Assembly: GCA_041309225.1 (NCBI GenBank)
Contig: JBFYZZ010000257.1
Span: 1 to 10,998 of the forward strand
Reading direction: 5' to 3'
DNA length: 10,998 nucleotides
Source: JAFGLY01 sp041309225
Lineage (GTDB): Bacteria; Myxococcota_A; UBA796; JAFGLY01
Below, in pieces: positions 1 through 7,123 of this stretch. Below the pieces are notes generated by a model that was not told the DNA's origin, searched no databases, and saw nothing but the letters and a program-made list of their open reading frames with translations. The position numbers were made by a program, and so were the translations under genes. Each line of letters starts with the position of its first letter. Within the stretch, counting starts at the first letter, position 1.

Positions 1-684
1 CGGGCGGGCCTCTCTGCCGCGGAGGCCCGCCAGCGGGGCTGCCTGCCGGGCCCCGGCGCCCCCTGGGCCCGCTCCCTGGCCGATCGCGTGGTGCACGACG
101 AGGTGCAGGCCGAACTCGGCACGGCCGTACGGGGCGCACTCGAGCGCTTCCACCGCGCCCACCCGCTGGTCCCGGGGGCCCACCGCAAGGAGATCGTCGA
201 GGGCCCGCTGCGGGCGCTCGACGACCGGGTGCTCGAGGCGCTCGTCGCCGCCATGGCCGCCGCCGGGGACGTGGTCGTCGAGGGAGGCCGTCTGCGGCTG
301 CCCACCTTCGCGCTCCGCCTCGACCCCGAGCAGGACGCCGCCCGTCGCCGCATGCTCGCCGCCGCTCGGGAGGCAGGCCTCGCCATGCACACGGTGGCGA
401 GCCTCGCGGCCGCCGGCGCCCACCCGGACGCCGAGAGCCTGGCCCGCCGCCTCGCCGAGGAGGGGCTGCTCGCGCGGGTCGGCCCGTTCCTCTGCGACCG
501 TGCCGCCATCGACGCCTGCGTCGCCGAGGTGCGGGGCTGGCTCGCCCGCGACGGGACGTTCTCCCCCACCGAGGCCAAGGAGCGCCTGGGCCTGACCCGG
601 AAGCACCTCATCCCGCTCCTCGAGTGGCTCGACGCCCAGCGGATCACCCGGCGGGTGGGCGAGGTCCGGCGATCCTACCTGTAG
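1..684 (+). CDS. selB: Selenocysteine-specific elongation factor SelB, C-terminal part (5' end outside window)
   Basis: SelB is the cytoplasmic GTPase that carries selenocysteyl-tRNA to ribosomes paused at a UGA followed by a SECIS hairpin; its C-terminal winged-helix domains bind that hairpin. Only this C-terminal part is present. The frame is open from base 1 and gives 227 codons before TAG at 682-684. Two family signatures are visible: HPLVPG followed by KE at about residues 54-63 of the fragment (compare HPLRPGMPKEEL in SelB proteins), and a closing winged helix at about residues 184-227 with FSPTEAKERLGL, LLEWLD and TRRVGEVRR. The first ATG/GTG codons inside the fragment (such as GTG at 88) are internal and should not be taken as starts. 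The GTPase and EF-Tu-like domains would lie to the left. It implies that the organism makes selenoproteins; none is recognised in this window. A hairpin follows the stop. Identification is by motif memory and is strong. Confidence 0.9.
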   Translation, partial: RAGLSAAEARQRGCLPGPGAPWARSLADRVVHDEVQAELGTAVRGALERFHRAHPLVPGAHRKEIVEGPLRALDDRVLEALVAAMAAAGDVVVEGGRLRLPTFALRLDPEQDAARRRMLAAAREAGLAMHTVASLAAAGAHPDAESLARRLAEEGLLARVGPFLCDRAAIDACVAEVRGWLARDGTFSPTEAKERLGLTRKHLIPLLEWLDAQRITRRVGEVRRSYL

Positions 685-687
685 GGT

Positions 688-707
688 GCCCGGCGGGGGA
701 GCCGGGC
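688..707 (+). terminator. GC-rich hairpin after selB, possible terminator
   Basis: A perfect 7-base-pair stem, GCCCGGC (688-694) with GCCGGGC (701-707), and a six-base loop start four bases after the selB stop. It sits between selB and the next gene, where a terminator would be expected. No T-run follows, so intrinsic termination is uncertain; it may instead protect the 3' end or act with Rho. Confidence 0.4.
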
Positions 708-748
708 TCGCGCACGGGCGCCGGGCCGATGGGGTTAGGATCCGCCGT

Positions 749-755
749 GGAGGAG
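749..755 (+). promoter_or_regulatory. Ribosome binding site of the PEGA protein gene
   Basis: GGAGGAG lies six bases before the ATG at 761. It decides the start: the frame is also open back to a GTG at 686, but that start would add 25 residues before the signal peptide and has no such site. A TAGGAT hexamer at 736-741 could be a -10 element, but no convincing -35 partner is visible. Confidence 0.7.
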
Positions 756-760
756 CGACC

Positions 761-1912
761 ATGACCCGCCGCCCCGACCGGACGGCCCGCCTGTCCCGCC
801 TCGTCGCGATCCTGTTCCTGGCCTGCGGGCTGGTGCTCTCCTCCGGCGCCCGGGCGGCCGATCCTCCGGCCGCCGCCAACCCCGCCGCGGAGGCGGGCAC
901 CGCCCTCCTGTCGGTCACGTCCGGCGTGGAGGGCGCCCGGGTCTGGGTGGACGCCGTCGAGGTGGGGACGGTCCCGCTCACGCGCTACCTGCCCGTCGGC
1001 ACCCACCAGCTTCGCGTCGCCGCCAACGGGTACGATCCCTTCGTCCGGCGGATCGTCCTGGAGAAGGACCTCGTGCTCCGGGTGGAGGCCCACCTCACGG
1101 CCGGGCGGGGCACGGTGGAGTTCGTCAGCAACGTGCCCGGTGCCAGGGTCTTCCTCGACGGCCGCGAGGTGGGGCCTGCGCCCATCCGCCTCTCCGACGT
1201 GACCCCCGGCGACCACGTCTGGCGCATGGAGGCCCCCGGTCACGAGTCCGCCTGGGAACCCTTCACCTTCACGACCGGCGAGAACCTCCTCATCCCGGTC
1301 ACGCTCGACCCGTCCCGGGGTCTCTTCGCCGTCCGGTCGGATCCGCCCGGTGCCCTCGTGGTGCTCGACGGCACGGGGGTGGGGCACACCCCGCTCGACC
1401 TCACCGGCATCTCCGAGGGGATCCACGGCGTCGAGCTCCGGCTCCCGGGCTACGCCGACGTGTTCCGCAGCGTGGACACGACCGACGGTTCCAAGGGCGA
1501 GGTCACGGCGACCCTCCTCCCCGGGGGGGCGACGCTCGACGTGCGAACCGGCCGGGCCGATGCCTCCGTGGCCGTGAACGACTGCCCGGTGGGCACCGGG
1601 AGCCGGGTCCGCATCTCGTCGGTCGCGCCGGGCACCGTCCAGATCACCGTGCAGGCGCCCGGGCAGGCCACGGCCCTGCGGCAGGTCAGCGTGCCCCGCT
1701 CGGGCCGGGTGGCCCTGCGGGTCCGATTCCAGCCCGCCGCGGGGAACGTGCGCTCCGTCCTGGAGGAGGTCCCACCGCTCTACCGGCGGTGGCGCTTCTG
1801 GGCCGTCGCGGGAGGCCTGGCCGCCGCCGGGGCGGCGGGAGGTGCCGCCCTGGCCGTCACGCTCACGCCCGAACCCCCGCCCCACGGCGACGTGACGGTG
1901 ACGCTCCCATGA
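761..1912 (+). CDS. Exported PEGA-repeat protein with C-terminal membrane anchor
   Basis: This 383-residue envelope protein is built of PEGA-type beta-sandwich repeats, a fold found in surface-layer and periplasmic proteins and thought to serve in binding or scaffolding; no enzyme activity is expected. Residues 1-32 form a signal peptide (basic start, hydrophobic core, ARA/AD cleavage site). Four repeats follow at about 48-112, 117-182, 187-252 and 257-323. Units 1-3 carry the typical pattern of V/PGA-x-V-x-x-D, a VG-x-x-P-L turn, a G-x-H strand and a PGY/NGY-type turn. Unit 4 is degenerate (ASVAVNDCPVG). A WRFW-led hydrophobic segment at about 344-368 probably spans the inner membrane, leaving a short PPPHGDVTVTLP tail. 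With a cleaved signal, the PEGA part would be periplasmic. The stop overlaps the next start as ATGA, so the two proteins are probably made together. The PEGA call is strong; the role is unknown. Confidence 0.85.
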   Translation: MTRRPDRTARLSRLVAILFLACGLVLSSGARAADPPAAANPAAEAGTALLSVTSGVEGARVWVDAVEVGTVPLTRYLPVGTHQLRVAANGYDPFVRRIVLEKDLVLRVEAHLTAGRGTVEFVSNVPGARVFLDGREVGPAPIRLSDVTPGDHVWRMEAPGHESAWEPFTFTTGENLLIPVTLDPSRGLFAVRSDPPGALVVLDGTGVGHTPLDLTGISEGIHGVELRLPGYADVFRSVDTTDGSKGEVTATLLPGGATLDVRTGRADASVAVNDCPVGTGSRVRISSVAPGTVQITVQAPGQATALRQVSVPRSGRVALRVRFQPAAGNVRSVLEEVPPLYRRWRFWAVAGGLAAAGAAGGAALAVTLTPEPPPHGDVTVTLP

Positions 1913-4344
1913 CCCCGTTCCTCGCCCTCGCCTGGATCGCCGGATGCACCCCGGAGGTCGAGACCGCGATCCTCGTCCGTCTCGAGGGCGATCCGACAGC
2001 GATCCGCGCCGCCGCGGACCGGATCGAGCTGGTGGTGGATCCGGAGACGCCCTTCCTCGACGAGGCCGGCGATCCGCTGGTCCCCCACGACCTCGGCGGC
2101 GATCGGCGCATCGAGGACGTGGTCCTCGACGACGAGGCCCCCGAACTGGTGGTGACCCTGGATCTCGCCGGGGAGGGCGATCTCCCCACGGTGGAGTTCC
2201 GGCCCGGCCGGGATCCCTCCGTCCCCCTCGTGTTCTCGGCCCGGGGATTCGCGGGCACCACCCTCACCGTCTCGAGTGGCGAGAGCGGCGCCGTCGCCTT
2301 CCGGGACGCCGCGGTCCGGGAGGTCACGGTCCCCGGCGTCGCGGTGCTCGACGATCCCGTCACCCGGTGCGAGAACGCCCTCGACGACGACGCCGACGGC
2401 TGGACCGACGACGAGGACCCGGACTGCACCACGGGCGACGAGGAGATCGGGTATGGCGCCACCGAGTGCAACGACGGCGACGACGACGACGGCGACACGC
2501 TCCTGGACGCCGCGGACCCCGACTGCCGCGACGCGCTCGACGACGTCGAGGGCGATGCCTGCACGGACGGCCGGGACAGCGACGGCGACGGCTGGACCGA
2601 CGCCGACGATCCCGACTGCGCCACGAGCGGCGACGAGCTGGGCTGGGACGACACCTGGGCCTGCAACGACGCCCTGGACAACGACGCCGACGGCCGGATC
2701 GACGCCGCCGACCCCGACTGCGAGACCGGCACCGATGACGACGAGTCCTCCCCGCCCTGCGAGGACGGCCTCGACAACGACGCCGACGGCTGGATCGACG
2801 CCGAGGACCCCGACTGCGCCGGGCTCGGGCAGGAGGTCGGCCCGGGCACCACCGAGTGCAACGACAGGCTCGACAACGACGGGGATGGCGGCGTGGACCG
2901 GGAGGATGCCGACTGCGCCTCGGCCACCGACGACCGGGAGGAGAACCCCTGCGCCAACGGCCTCGACGACGACGCCGACGGCTGGGCCGACGCCGACGAT
3001 CCCGACTGCGCAGTGGGGGAGGACGAGACGGGCTTCGGCGGGGGCGAGTGCAACAACGGCCTCGACGACGACGGCGACTTCCTCGTGGACAGTCGGGATG
3101 CCGGCTGCGCGACCGGCGCGGGCGCCACCGAGGTGGTCGACTGCCAGGACCGCATGGACGGCGACGGCGACGGCTGGGTGGACGGTGCCGATCCCGACTG
3201 CGCCACCGGCACCGAGGAGCTGGGCCCCGACCCTGCCTGGGAGTGCAACGACGGCGACGACAACGACGGGGACGAGCTTGCCGACGCCGGCGATCCCGAC
3301 TGCGCCTCGGCCACCGACGACACCGAGTCGGACGCGGCCTGCGGCAACGGCGAAGACGACGACGGCGACGGGTGGGCGGACCTCGACGATCCCGAGTGCG
3401 ACGGGCTCTCGGACGAGAGCGAGGACCCGCTCACGAGCCCCTACGCCTGCAACGACGGCCGGGACAACGACGGCGACGGGCGCGTGGACGTCTACGACCC
3501 CGACTGCACCTCGGGCTGGGACGCGAGCGAGGCCGACGCCCTGCCCGGATGTACCGACGGCCTCGACGAAGACTCCGACGGCTGGACCGACGACGACGAT
3601 CCCGACTGCACGACCGGCGACGAGGAGGTCGGGACCGACGCCGCCTTCGGCTGCAACGACGGCGCCGACAACGACGGGGACGGGCTCACCGACGTCGACG
3701 ATCCCGGGTGCGAGGGGGCCGCCGACCGGGACGAGACCGACGACGAGGCCGACTGCGAGGACGGGTGGGACGACGACGCCGACGGCTGGACCGACGCCGA
3801 CGACCCCGACTGCACCACCGGGACGGACGAGGCCGGGTACGGGACCGCCCCCTGCAACGACGGCGCCGACAACGACGGGGATCACCTCATCGACGCCGAG
3901 GATCCGGGCTGCAGCGACGGCGCCGACGCCCGCGAGACGTTCCCGGGCGACTGCTGGGACGCCGAGGACGGCGACGCGGACGGGTGGATCGATGCCGACG
4001 ACCCCGACTGCCTCGCCGGCGAGGACGAGACGGGCTTCGGCGGCGGCGAGTGCAACGACGGCCTCGACGACGACGGCGACTTCCTCGTGGACAGCCGGGA
4101 CCCGGGCTGCGCGACCGGTGCGGACACCGTGGAGGACGACGCCGCGCCCTCGTGCGAGGACGGGGCCGACGACGACGACGACGGCTGGGTGGACGACGAC
4201 GATCCCGACTGCCTCGCGGGCGACGTGGAGGCCGGGTACGGGGACACCGCCTGCAACGACGGCCTCGACGACGACGGCGACGGGGCGCGCGACGCCGGCG
4301 ATCCCGGCTGCCTCACGGGCTCGGACGACGACGAGGAGGACTGA
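1909..4344 (+). CDS. Predicted lipoprotein with twenty Cys-bracketed Asp-rich (calcium-loop-like) repeats
   Basis: The product is an 811-residue secreted acidic protein. The start is the ATG overlapping the upstream stop (ATGA). It gives a short hydrophobic leader ending in a lipobox, I-A-G-C, with Cys13 as the lipidation site. The leader lacks the usual N-terminal Arg/Lys, so lipoprotein status is likely but not certain. Residues 14-153 form a beta-rich domain I do not recognise. From Cys154 to the end run twenty units of 31-36 residues, each with two cysteines exactly 18 residues apart around a D-x-D-x-D-G-x-x-D-x-x-D loop, followed by DPDC or DPGC. The loop spacing matches an EF-hand or dockerin loop and the 'CNDGxDNDGDG' repeats common in poorly known bacterial surface proteins. 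Forty repeat cysteines suggest one disulphide per unit. Calcium-stabilised surface stalk or adhesin is inference. No catalytic motif is seen. The 3' end overlaps the opposing cytochrome gene by 32 bases. Confidence 0.8.
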   Translation: MTPFLALAWIAGCTPEVETAILVRLEGDPTAIRAAADRIELVVDPETPFLDEAGDPLVPHDLGGDRRIEDVVLDDEAPELVVTLDLAGEGDLPTVEFRPGRDPSVPLVFSARGFAGTTLTVSSGESGAVAFRDAAVREVTVPGVAVLDDPVTRCENALDDDADGWTDDEDPDCTTGDEEIGYGATECNDGDDDDGDTLLDAADPDCRDALDDVEGDACTDGRDSDGDGWTDADDPDCATSGDELGWDDTWACNDALDNDADGRIDAADPDCETGTDDDESSPPCEDGLDNDADGWIDAEDPDCAGLGQEVGPGTTECNDRLDNDGDGGVDREDADCASATDDREENPCANGLDDDADGWADADDPDCAVGEDETGFGGGECNNGLDDDGDFLVDSRDAGCATGAGATEVVDCQDRMDGDGDGWVDGADPDCATGTEELGPDPAWECNDGDDNDGDELADAGDPDCASATDDTESDAACGNGEDDDGDGWADLDDPECDGLSDESEDPLTSPYACNDGRDNDGDGRVDVYDPDCTSGWDASEADALPGCTDGLDEDSDGWTDDDDPDCTTGDEEVGTDAAFGCNDGADNDGDGLTDVDDPGCEGAADRDETDDEADCEDGWDDDADGWTDADDPDCTTGTDEAGYGTAPCNDGADNDGDHLIDAEDPGCSDGADARETFPGDCWDAEDGDADGWIDADDPDCLAGEDETGFGGGECNDGLDDDGDFLVDSRDPGCATGADTVEDDAAPSCEDGADDDDDGWVDDDDPDCLAGDVEAGYGDTACNDGLDDDGDGARDAGDPGCLTGSDDDEED
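2368..4341 (+). repeat. Twenty tandem coding repeats arranged as ten two-unit blocks of about 198 bp
   Basis: Units average about 33 codons and alternate in type. Odd units carry DGW in the loop and mostly end in a T/A-G-x-x-E-x-G spacer. Even units nearly all open with CND (CNN once) and never have Trp in the loop. The pattern holds for all ten pairs, so the duplicating block was two units. Units 7-8 and 17-18 are nearly identical over 99 bases (3019-3117 and 4021-4119). The region is dominated by GAC and GGC codons, which also leaves long empty reading frames on the opposite strand. Confidence 0.85.
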
Positions 4345-5968
4345 CGGCGTCGGCCTTCGCAGCCGGCGCCACCGTGCACGTGGTCGCGGTGCGCGCGAGC
4401 GCGACGCCCGAGGCCGAGGCCAGGGCGTCGTAGTAGCGGACGAAGCGATCGGTCTCGGTCGAGGGGACGTCGCCCAGGTTGTGCGCCCAGCGGTAGCCCA
4501 CGGGCTGGTACCACAGCTCGGCTTCCACCCGGTACGTCCCGGGCGAGGCGGCGACCTCGTAGCGCACCCGGTCGATCCCTCCGGTGAAGTCGGCGTCCGA
4601 GGAGGCTTCGCCGTGGACGGCCACCCATGGGGGTGCGGTGGCCTTGTCGAAGCCCGCGGGCAGGAGGCGGTTGTCCTTGGCGTAGGTCAGCGCCCGGAGC
4701 AGGCCGGTGGTGACCCGGCCATCGGGGTCCGCCAGGATCCCTTCGTAGACCTGGACCTCCTCCCCGGACCGGATCACCTGGCGGTGGGGCTCGAACCGGG
4801 CAGGATCGGCGTCGTTGTCGTTGCCCTGGATCGAGCCGTCGGCCGCGGGGCGGCCGGACTCCAGGACCACGGCGCCCGTGGCGTCACGGACCACGACGTG
4901 GAGCCAGGCCCGGCGGGACGGGTAGGCGGTGGGCAGCTTGTGCCCACCGAGGTTCTCGATCGTGACGAGGGCCGAGAGGGCCCCCTCGCAGGCCACCGAG
5001 AGCCGCGCCGACGCGGACTGGAGGTGCGCGACGGTGGCGGCGTGGCCGCGCTCCAGGTCCTGCACCCCGGCGACCACCCCGAGCTCCGGGCCGAAACGGG
5101 AGAAGATCCGATTCAGCAGGATGTTCCCGCCCAGGAAGGTGTGGCTCGAGAAGGCCTCCCGGGGGGCGGCCAGCACGCTCGCGTAGGGCACCGTGCCCTC
5201 GACGACCGGCATGTGGCAGCCCTGGCAGGGGCGGGTGTCGCGATACGCGCTGTGGCGCCACTCGAGGTAGGGCACCTGCTCGGGGAACTCGCCGAGCACC
5301 TGGCCGCCGGGACCCAGGGTGTGGGTGACGAGGGTGTGGCACGAGGCGCAGAACGAGGCCTGCTGCACGTGCGGTGACGCGGTGGGCTCGAAGCCGGTCG
5401 CCGACCGCATGACCCGGGCGATCGGCGGATCCACCTGGACGGGCCCGGAGACGGCGCGCCGGCCTGCCGGTGTGGCGAAGTCCACCTCGAAACGCCCGTT
5501 GAAGGTCTCCGGCTCCCCCAGACCCGTGGCCAGGACCTGGTGGCAGGCGGAGCAGGAGACGCCGTCGGCGGCCAGCGCGGCGGTGGGATGGGTCGGCACG
5601 CCCGGCGGCAGGTTCGCGAACACCTCGCCCTGGCTCCCACCGGCCACGGCGGTCTGGCGGGCCATGGGCATGTGGCAGGCCGAGCACTCGGCCTCGATGG
5701 CGGCCCGGGACTCAGGATGTTCGAGGATCTCCCGCCGCACGCCGGCCTGCCAGTAGGGATCGAGCGCGGCGTGGGCCATCATGCCGGGTCGCCACTCGAG
5801 CCCGATGGACACGTCGCGGCCGTCGGACGCGAAGAGGCCGTTGTGACAGGCCTGGCACTGAACCGAGGGGGCGAAGAGCGCGGGTGGCGGTTGGGCGGCG
5901 CGGGCCGGAAGGCCGGCGGCGAGGAGGGCCACGAGGGGGACGCACGACCGGAGGGGGGAGGTGTCCAT
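4313..5968 (-). CDS. Exported pentahaem cytochrome c
   Basis: This 551-residue exported electron-transfer protein has five c-type haem sites. A signal peptide ends near residue 25 (hydrophobic core, then ARA). CxxCH motifs lie at 38-42 (CQACH), 95-99 (CSACH), 139-143 (CSACH), 207-211 (CASCH) and 248-252 (CQGCH), all in the N-terminal half. Further histidines, including the one in GGHKLPT at 341-347, could be distal ligands. That GHKLPT segment begins a beta-rich C-terminal half seen in other multihaem cytochromes of the cytochrome c554-like kind; I cannot name a substrate. The start is the ATG four bases after the stop of the cytochrome-barrel gene, with GGAGGG eleven bases upstream inside that gene. 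The open frame extends far upstream, but only as a shadow. The last ten or so codons overlap the lipoprotein gene. It may pass electrons to or from its neighbour, or act as a multihaem enzyme. Confidence 0.85.
   Translation of the reverse strand: MDTSPLRSCVPLVALLAAGLPARAAQPPPALFAPSVQCQACHNGLFASDGRDVSIGLEWRPGMMAHAALDPYWQAGVRREILEHPESRAAIEAECSACHMPMARQTAVAGGSQGEVFANLPPGVPTHPTAALAADGVSCSACHQVLATGLGEPETFNGRFEVDFATPAGRRAVSGPVQVDPPIARVMRSATGFEPTASPHVQQASFCASCHTLVTHTLGPGGQVLGEFPEQVPYLEWRHSAYRDTRPCQGCHMPVVEGTVPYASVLAAPREAFSSHTFLGGNILLNRIFSRFGPELGVVAGVQDLERGHAATVAHLQSASARLSVACEGALSALVTIENLGGHKLPTAYPSRRAWLHVVVRDATGAVVLESGRPAADGSIQGNDNDADPARFEPHRQVIRSGEEVQVYEGILADPDGRVTTGLLRALTYAKDNRLLPAGFDKATAPPWVAVHGEASSDADFTGGIDRVRYEVAASPGTYRVEAELWYQPVGYRWAHNLGDVPSTETDRFVRYYDALASASGVALARTATTCTVAPAAKADAVSPPRRRPSP
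4346..4370 (+). terminator. Hairpin just after the repeat-lipoprotein stop, possible terminator
   Basis: A nine-base-pair stem (4346-4354 with 4362-4370, one G-U pair in plus-strand RNA) and a seven-base loop begin two bases after the TGA. There is no T-run. The DNA is also coding sequence of the opposing cytochrome gene; on that strand the wobble becomes a C-A mismatch, so the hairpin is better formed in the lipoprotein transcript. Confidence 0.35.
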
Positions 5969-5972
5969 GGTG

Positions 5973-7076
5973 CTACCAGCCCTCCAGGAGACCGCCGTCG
6001 AACCAGTCCCACAGGAGGTAGACGAGGATCTCCGGCGTCCCGATCCCACCCTCCCGGAGCGGCAGGCCGACCCCCAGGTTGAGCAGGATGTGCTGCCGCT
6101 GGGGCAGCGAGATCTGGATCTGGGGCACCAGCGTCCACTCGAACGAGACGCCGTCGCCCAGCTCGCTCGCGGCGAGCACCTCGAGCATGGGGGTCCAGGA
6201 GCGTCCCGCGATGCCGCGGGTGAAGGTCCTCCCCGCCGCGAGGCGGGCGAAGGCCTCGAACGCCTCGAGGGTGGAGGGGATGCCCGCGCCCACCTGGGTC
6301 TGGAGGAACGCGTCGGCCGGCAGGATCTGGCCCAGCGTCCAGAAGGGCTCGAGGACGGCGTGGCCGCTGCCGAGCCCCCGGTCGGCGTCGCCGGTGGGGA
6401 GGACCGCCTCCAGGGTGACCGAGGAGATCGTGCCGCTGGAGAGGTTCGCGAGGAGCACGCGCTTGTACGCCAGTGCGAGGTCGCCGATCCCGGCGGCCCA
6501 CGGGTCGCCGGCCGCGCCCTCCAGGGCGTCGAAGGGCACCACCACCTCCACCTGGTTGCGCCTCCCGAACCGCTTCTCGAAGACGAGCTTCGACCTCGCA
6601 TACCCCGCCTCGCCCGTGCCCACGCGGGTCATCAGGAGCGCCTCGTCCTCCGGGAAGGCCTTCTCGGTGCGGAGCGCCTTGGGCAGGTTGAGGTCGCCCC
6701 GGGGCCAGCGATCGTCCCCGCAGAATCCGTGGAGGTGGGCGAGCACGGCCGACACCTCCCCGTCGGTCAGGGCGTCGCCGAAGGCGGGCATCCAGGGATC
6801 GAAGCCGCGGGCCGGGCCGCCTTCCCGGATCACCGCGCCCCAGTCGCCGTCTGGCTCTCGCGAGGCGAAGGCGCAGTCCGTGAAGTCGGGCAGCGGCAGC
6901 GGCGCCGCCGCCAGGGCGGGATCCGCGCCCGCGCCGCCGGATCCGTGGCAGGCGGCGCACGCGGCCGACCAGACCTCGGCACCCGATCGGTCGGAGGTCG
7001 CCCCCGCCTCGGGGGCCAGGACGAGGAGGGCGAGGAGGACGCCGAGGATCGGGAGGGCCCTGGGGTCGGTGCGCAT
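5973..7076 (-). CDS. Monohaem cytochrome c fused to a predicted outer-membrane beta-barrel
   Basis: The 367-residue product has two parts. A signal peptide (about 1-26, ending EAGA) precedes a class I-like cytochrome c domain at about 30-120. The haem site CAACH is at 40-44, and the likely axial methionine is Met96 in WMPAFG, followed by the LTDGEVSAVLAHL helix typical of the family. After a linker, residues from about 160 to the end form roughly ten to twelve amphipathic strands with aromatic girdles and short turns. The segment resembles the MetA-pathway/transporter-type barrels and ends in Trp, the kind of terminal residue recognised by the Bam machinery. Cys68 and Cys119 are additional cysteines. 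The start ATG has GGAG six bases upstream. It lies 47 bases after the QueG-like gene and four bases before the pentahaem gene. The architecture recalls the fused cytochrome-porin Cyc2, though homology is not claimed. The cytochrome part is sure; the barrel is predicted. Confidence 0.8.
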   Translation of the reverse strand: MRTDPRALPILGVLLALLVLAPEAGATSDRSGAEVWSAACAACHGSGGAGADPALAAAPLPLPDFTDCAFASREPDGDWGAVIREGGPARGFDPWMPAFGDALTDGEVSAVLAHLHGFCGDDRWPRGDLNLPKALRTEKAFPEDEALLMTRVGTGEAGYARSKLVFEKRFGRRNQVEVVVPFDALEGAAGDPWAAGIGDLALAYKRVLLANLSSGTISSVTLEAVLPTGDADRGLGSGHAVLEPFWTLGQILPADAFLQTQVGAGIPSTLEAFEAFARLAAGRTFTRGIAGRSWTPMLEVLAASELGDGVSFEWTLVPQIQISLPQRQHILLNLGVGLPLREGGIGTPEILVYLLWDWFDGGLLEGW

Positions 7077-7123
7077 GCGGGGCTCCGGGGTCGCGCGACG
7101 GGGAACGTACGAAGAAGGGCAAC

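Noticed and set aside
736..741. TAGGAT as a -10 box for the PEGA gene.
   Set aside because: No -35-like hexamer stands at a suitable distance, so it is mentioned only as a possibility and not listed as a promoter.
1780..3885. A 701-codon open frame on the minus strand opposite the repeat lipoprotein, with Val/Gly-rich repeats; a second, Ser-rich one at 1863-3434.
   Set aside because: They arise because the plus-strand repeats are mostly GAC, GGC, GAT and CCC codons, whose complements contain no stops. There is no ribosome site or domain, and the plus frame has a lipobox and strict Cys spacing.
2368..4341. A CRISPR array or non-coding satellite.
   Set aside because: The repeats stay in frame, vary mainly as codons for a conserved protein pattern, and have no constant repeat with unique spacers.
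2276..5377. A 1033-codon plus-strand frame with Thr/Pro/Ala-rich repeats running through the repeat gene and into the cytochrome region.
   Set aside because: It is the +1/+2 shadow of the Asp-rich repeats and then an antisense shadow of the cytochrome gene; composition changes abruptly at 4345 and no domain is seen.
5969..6601. N-terminal extension of the pentahaem cytochrome frame.
   Set aside because: It is Ser/Arg/Pro-rich and overlaps the barrel gene in another frame; the ATG at 5968 gives a proper signal peptide four bases after the preceding stop.
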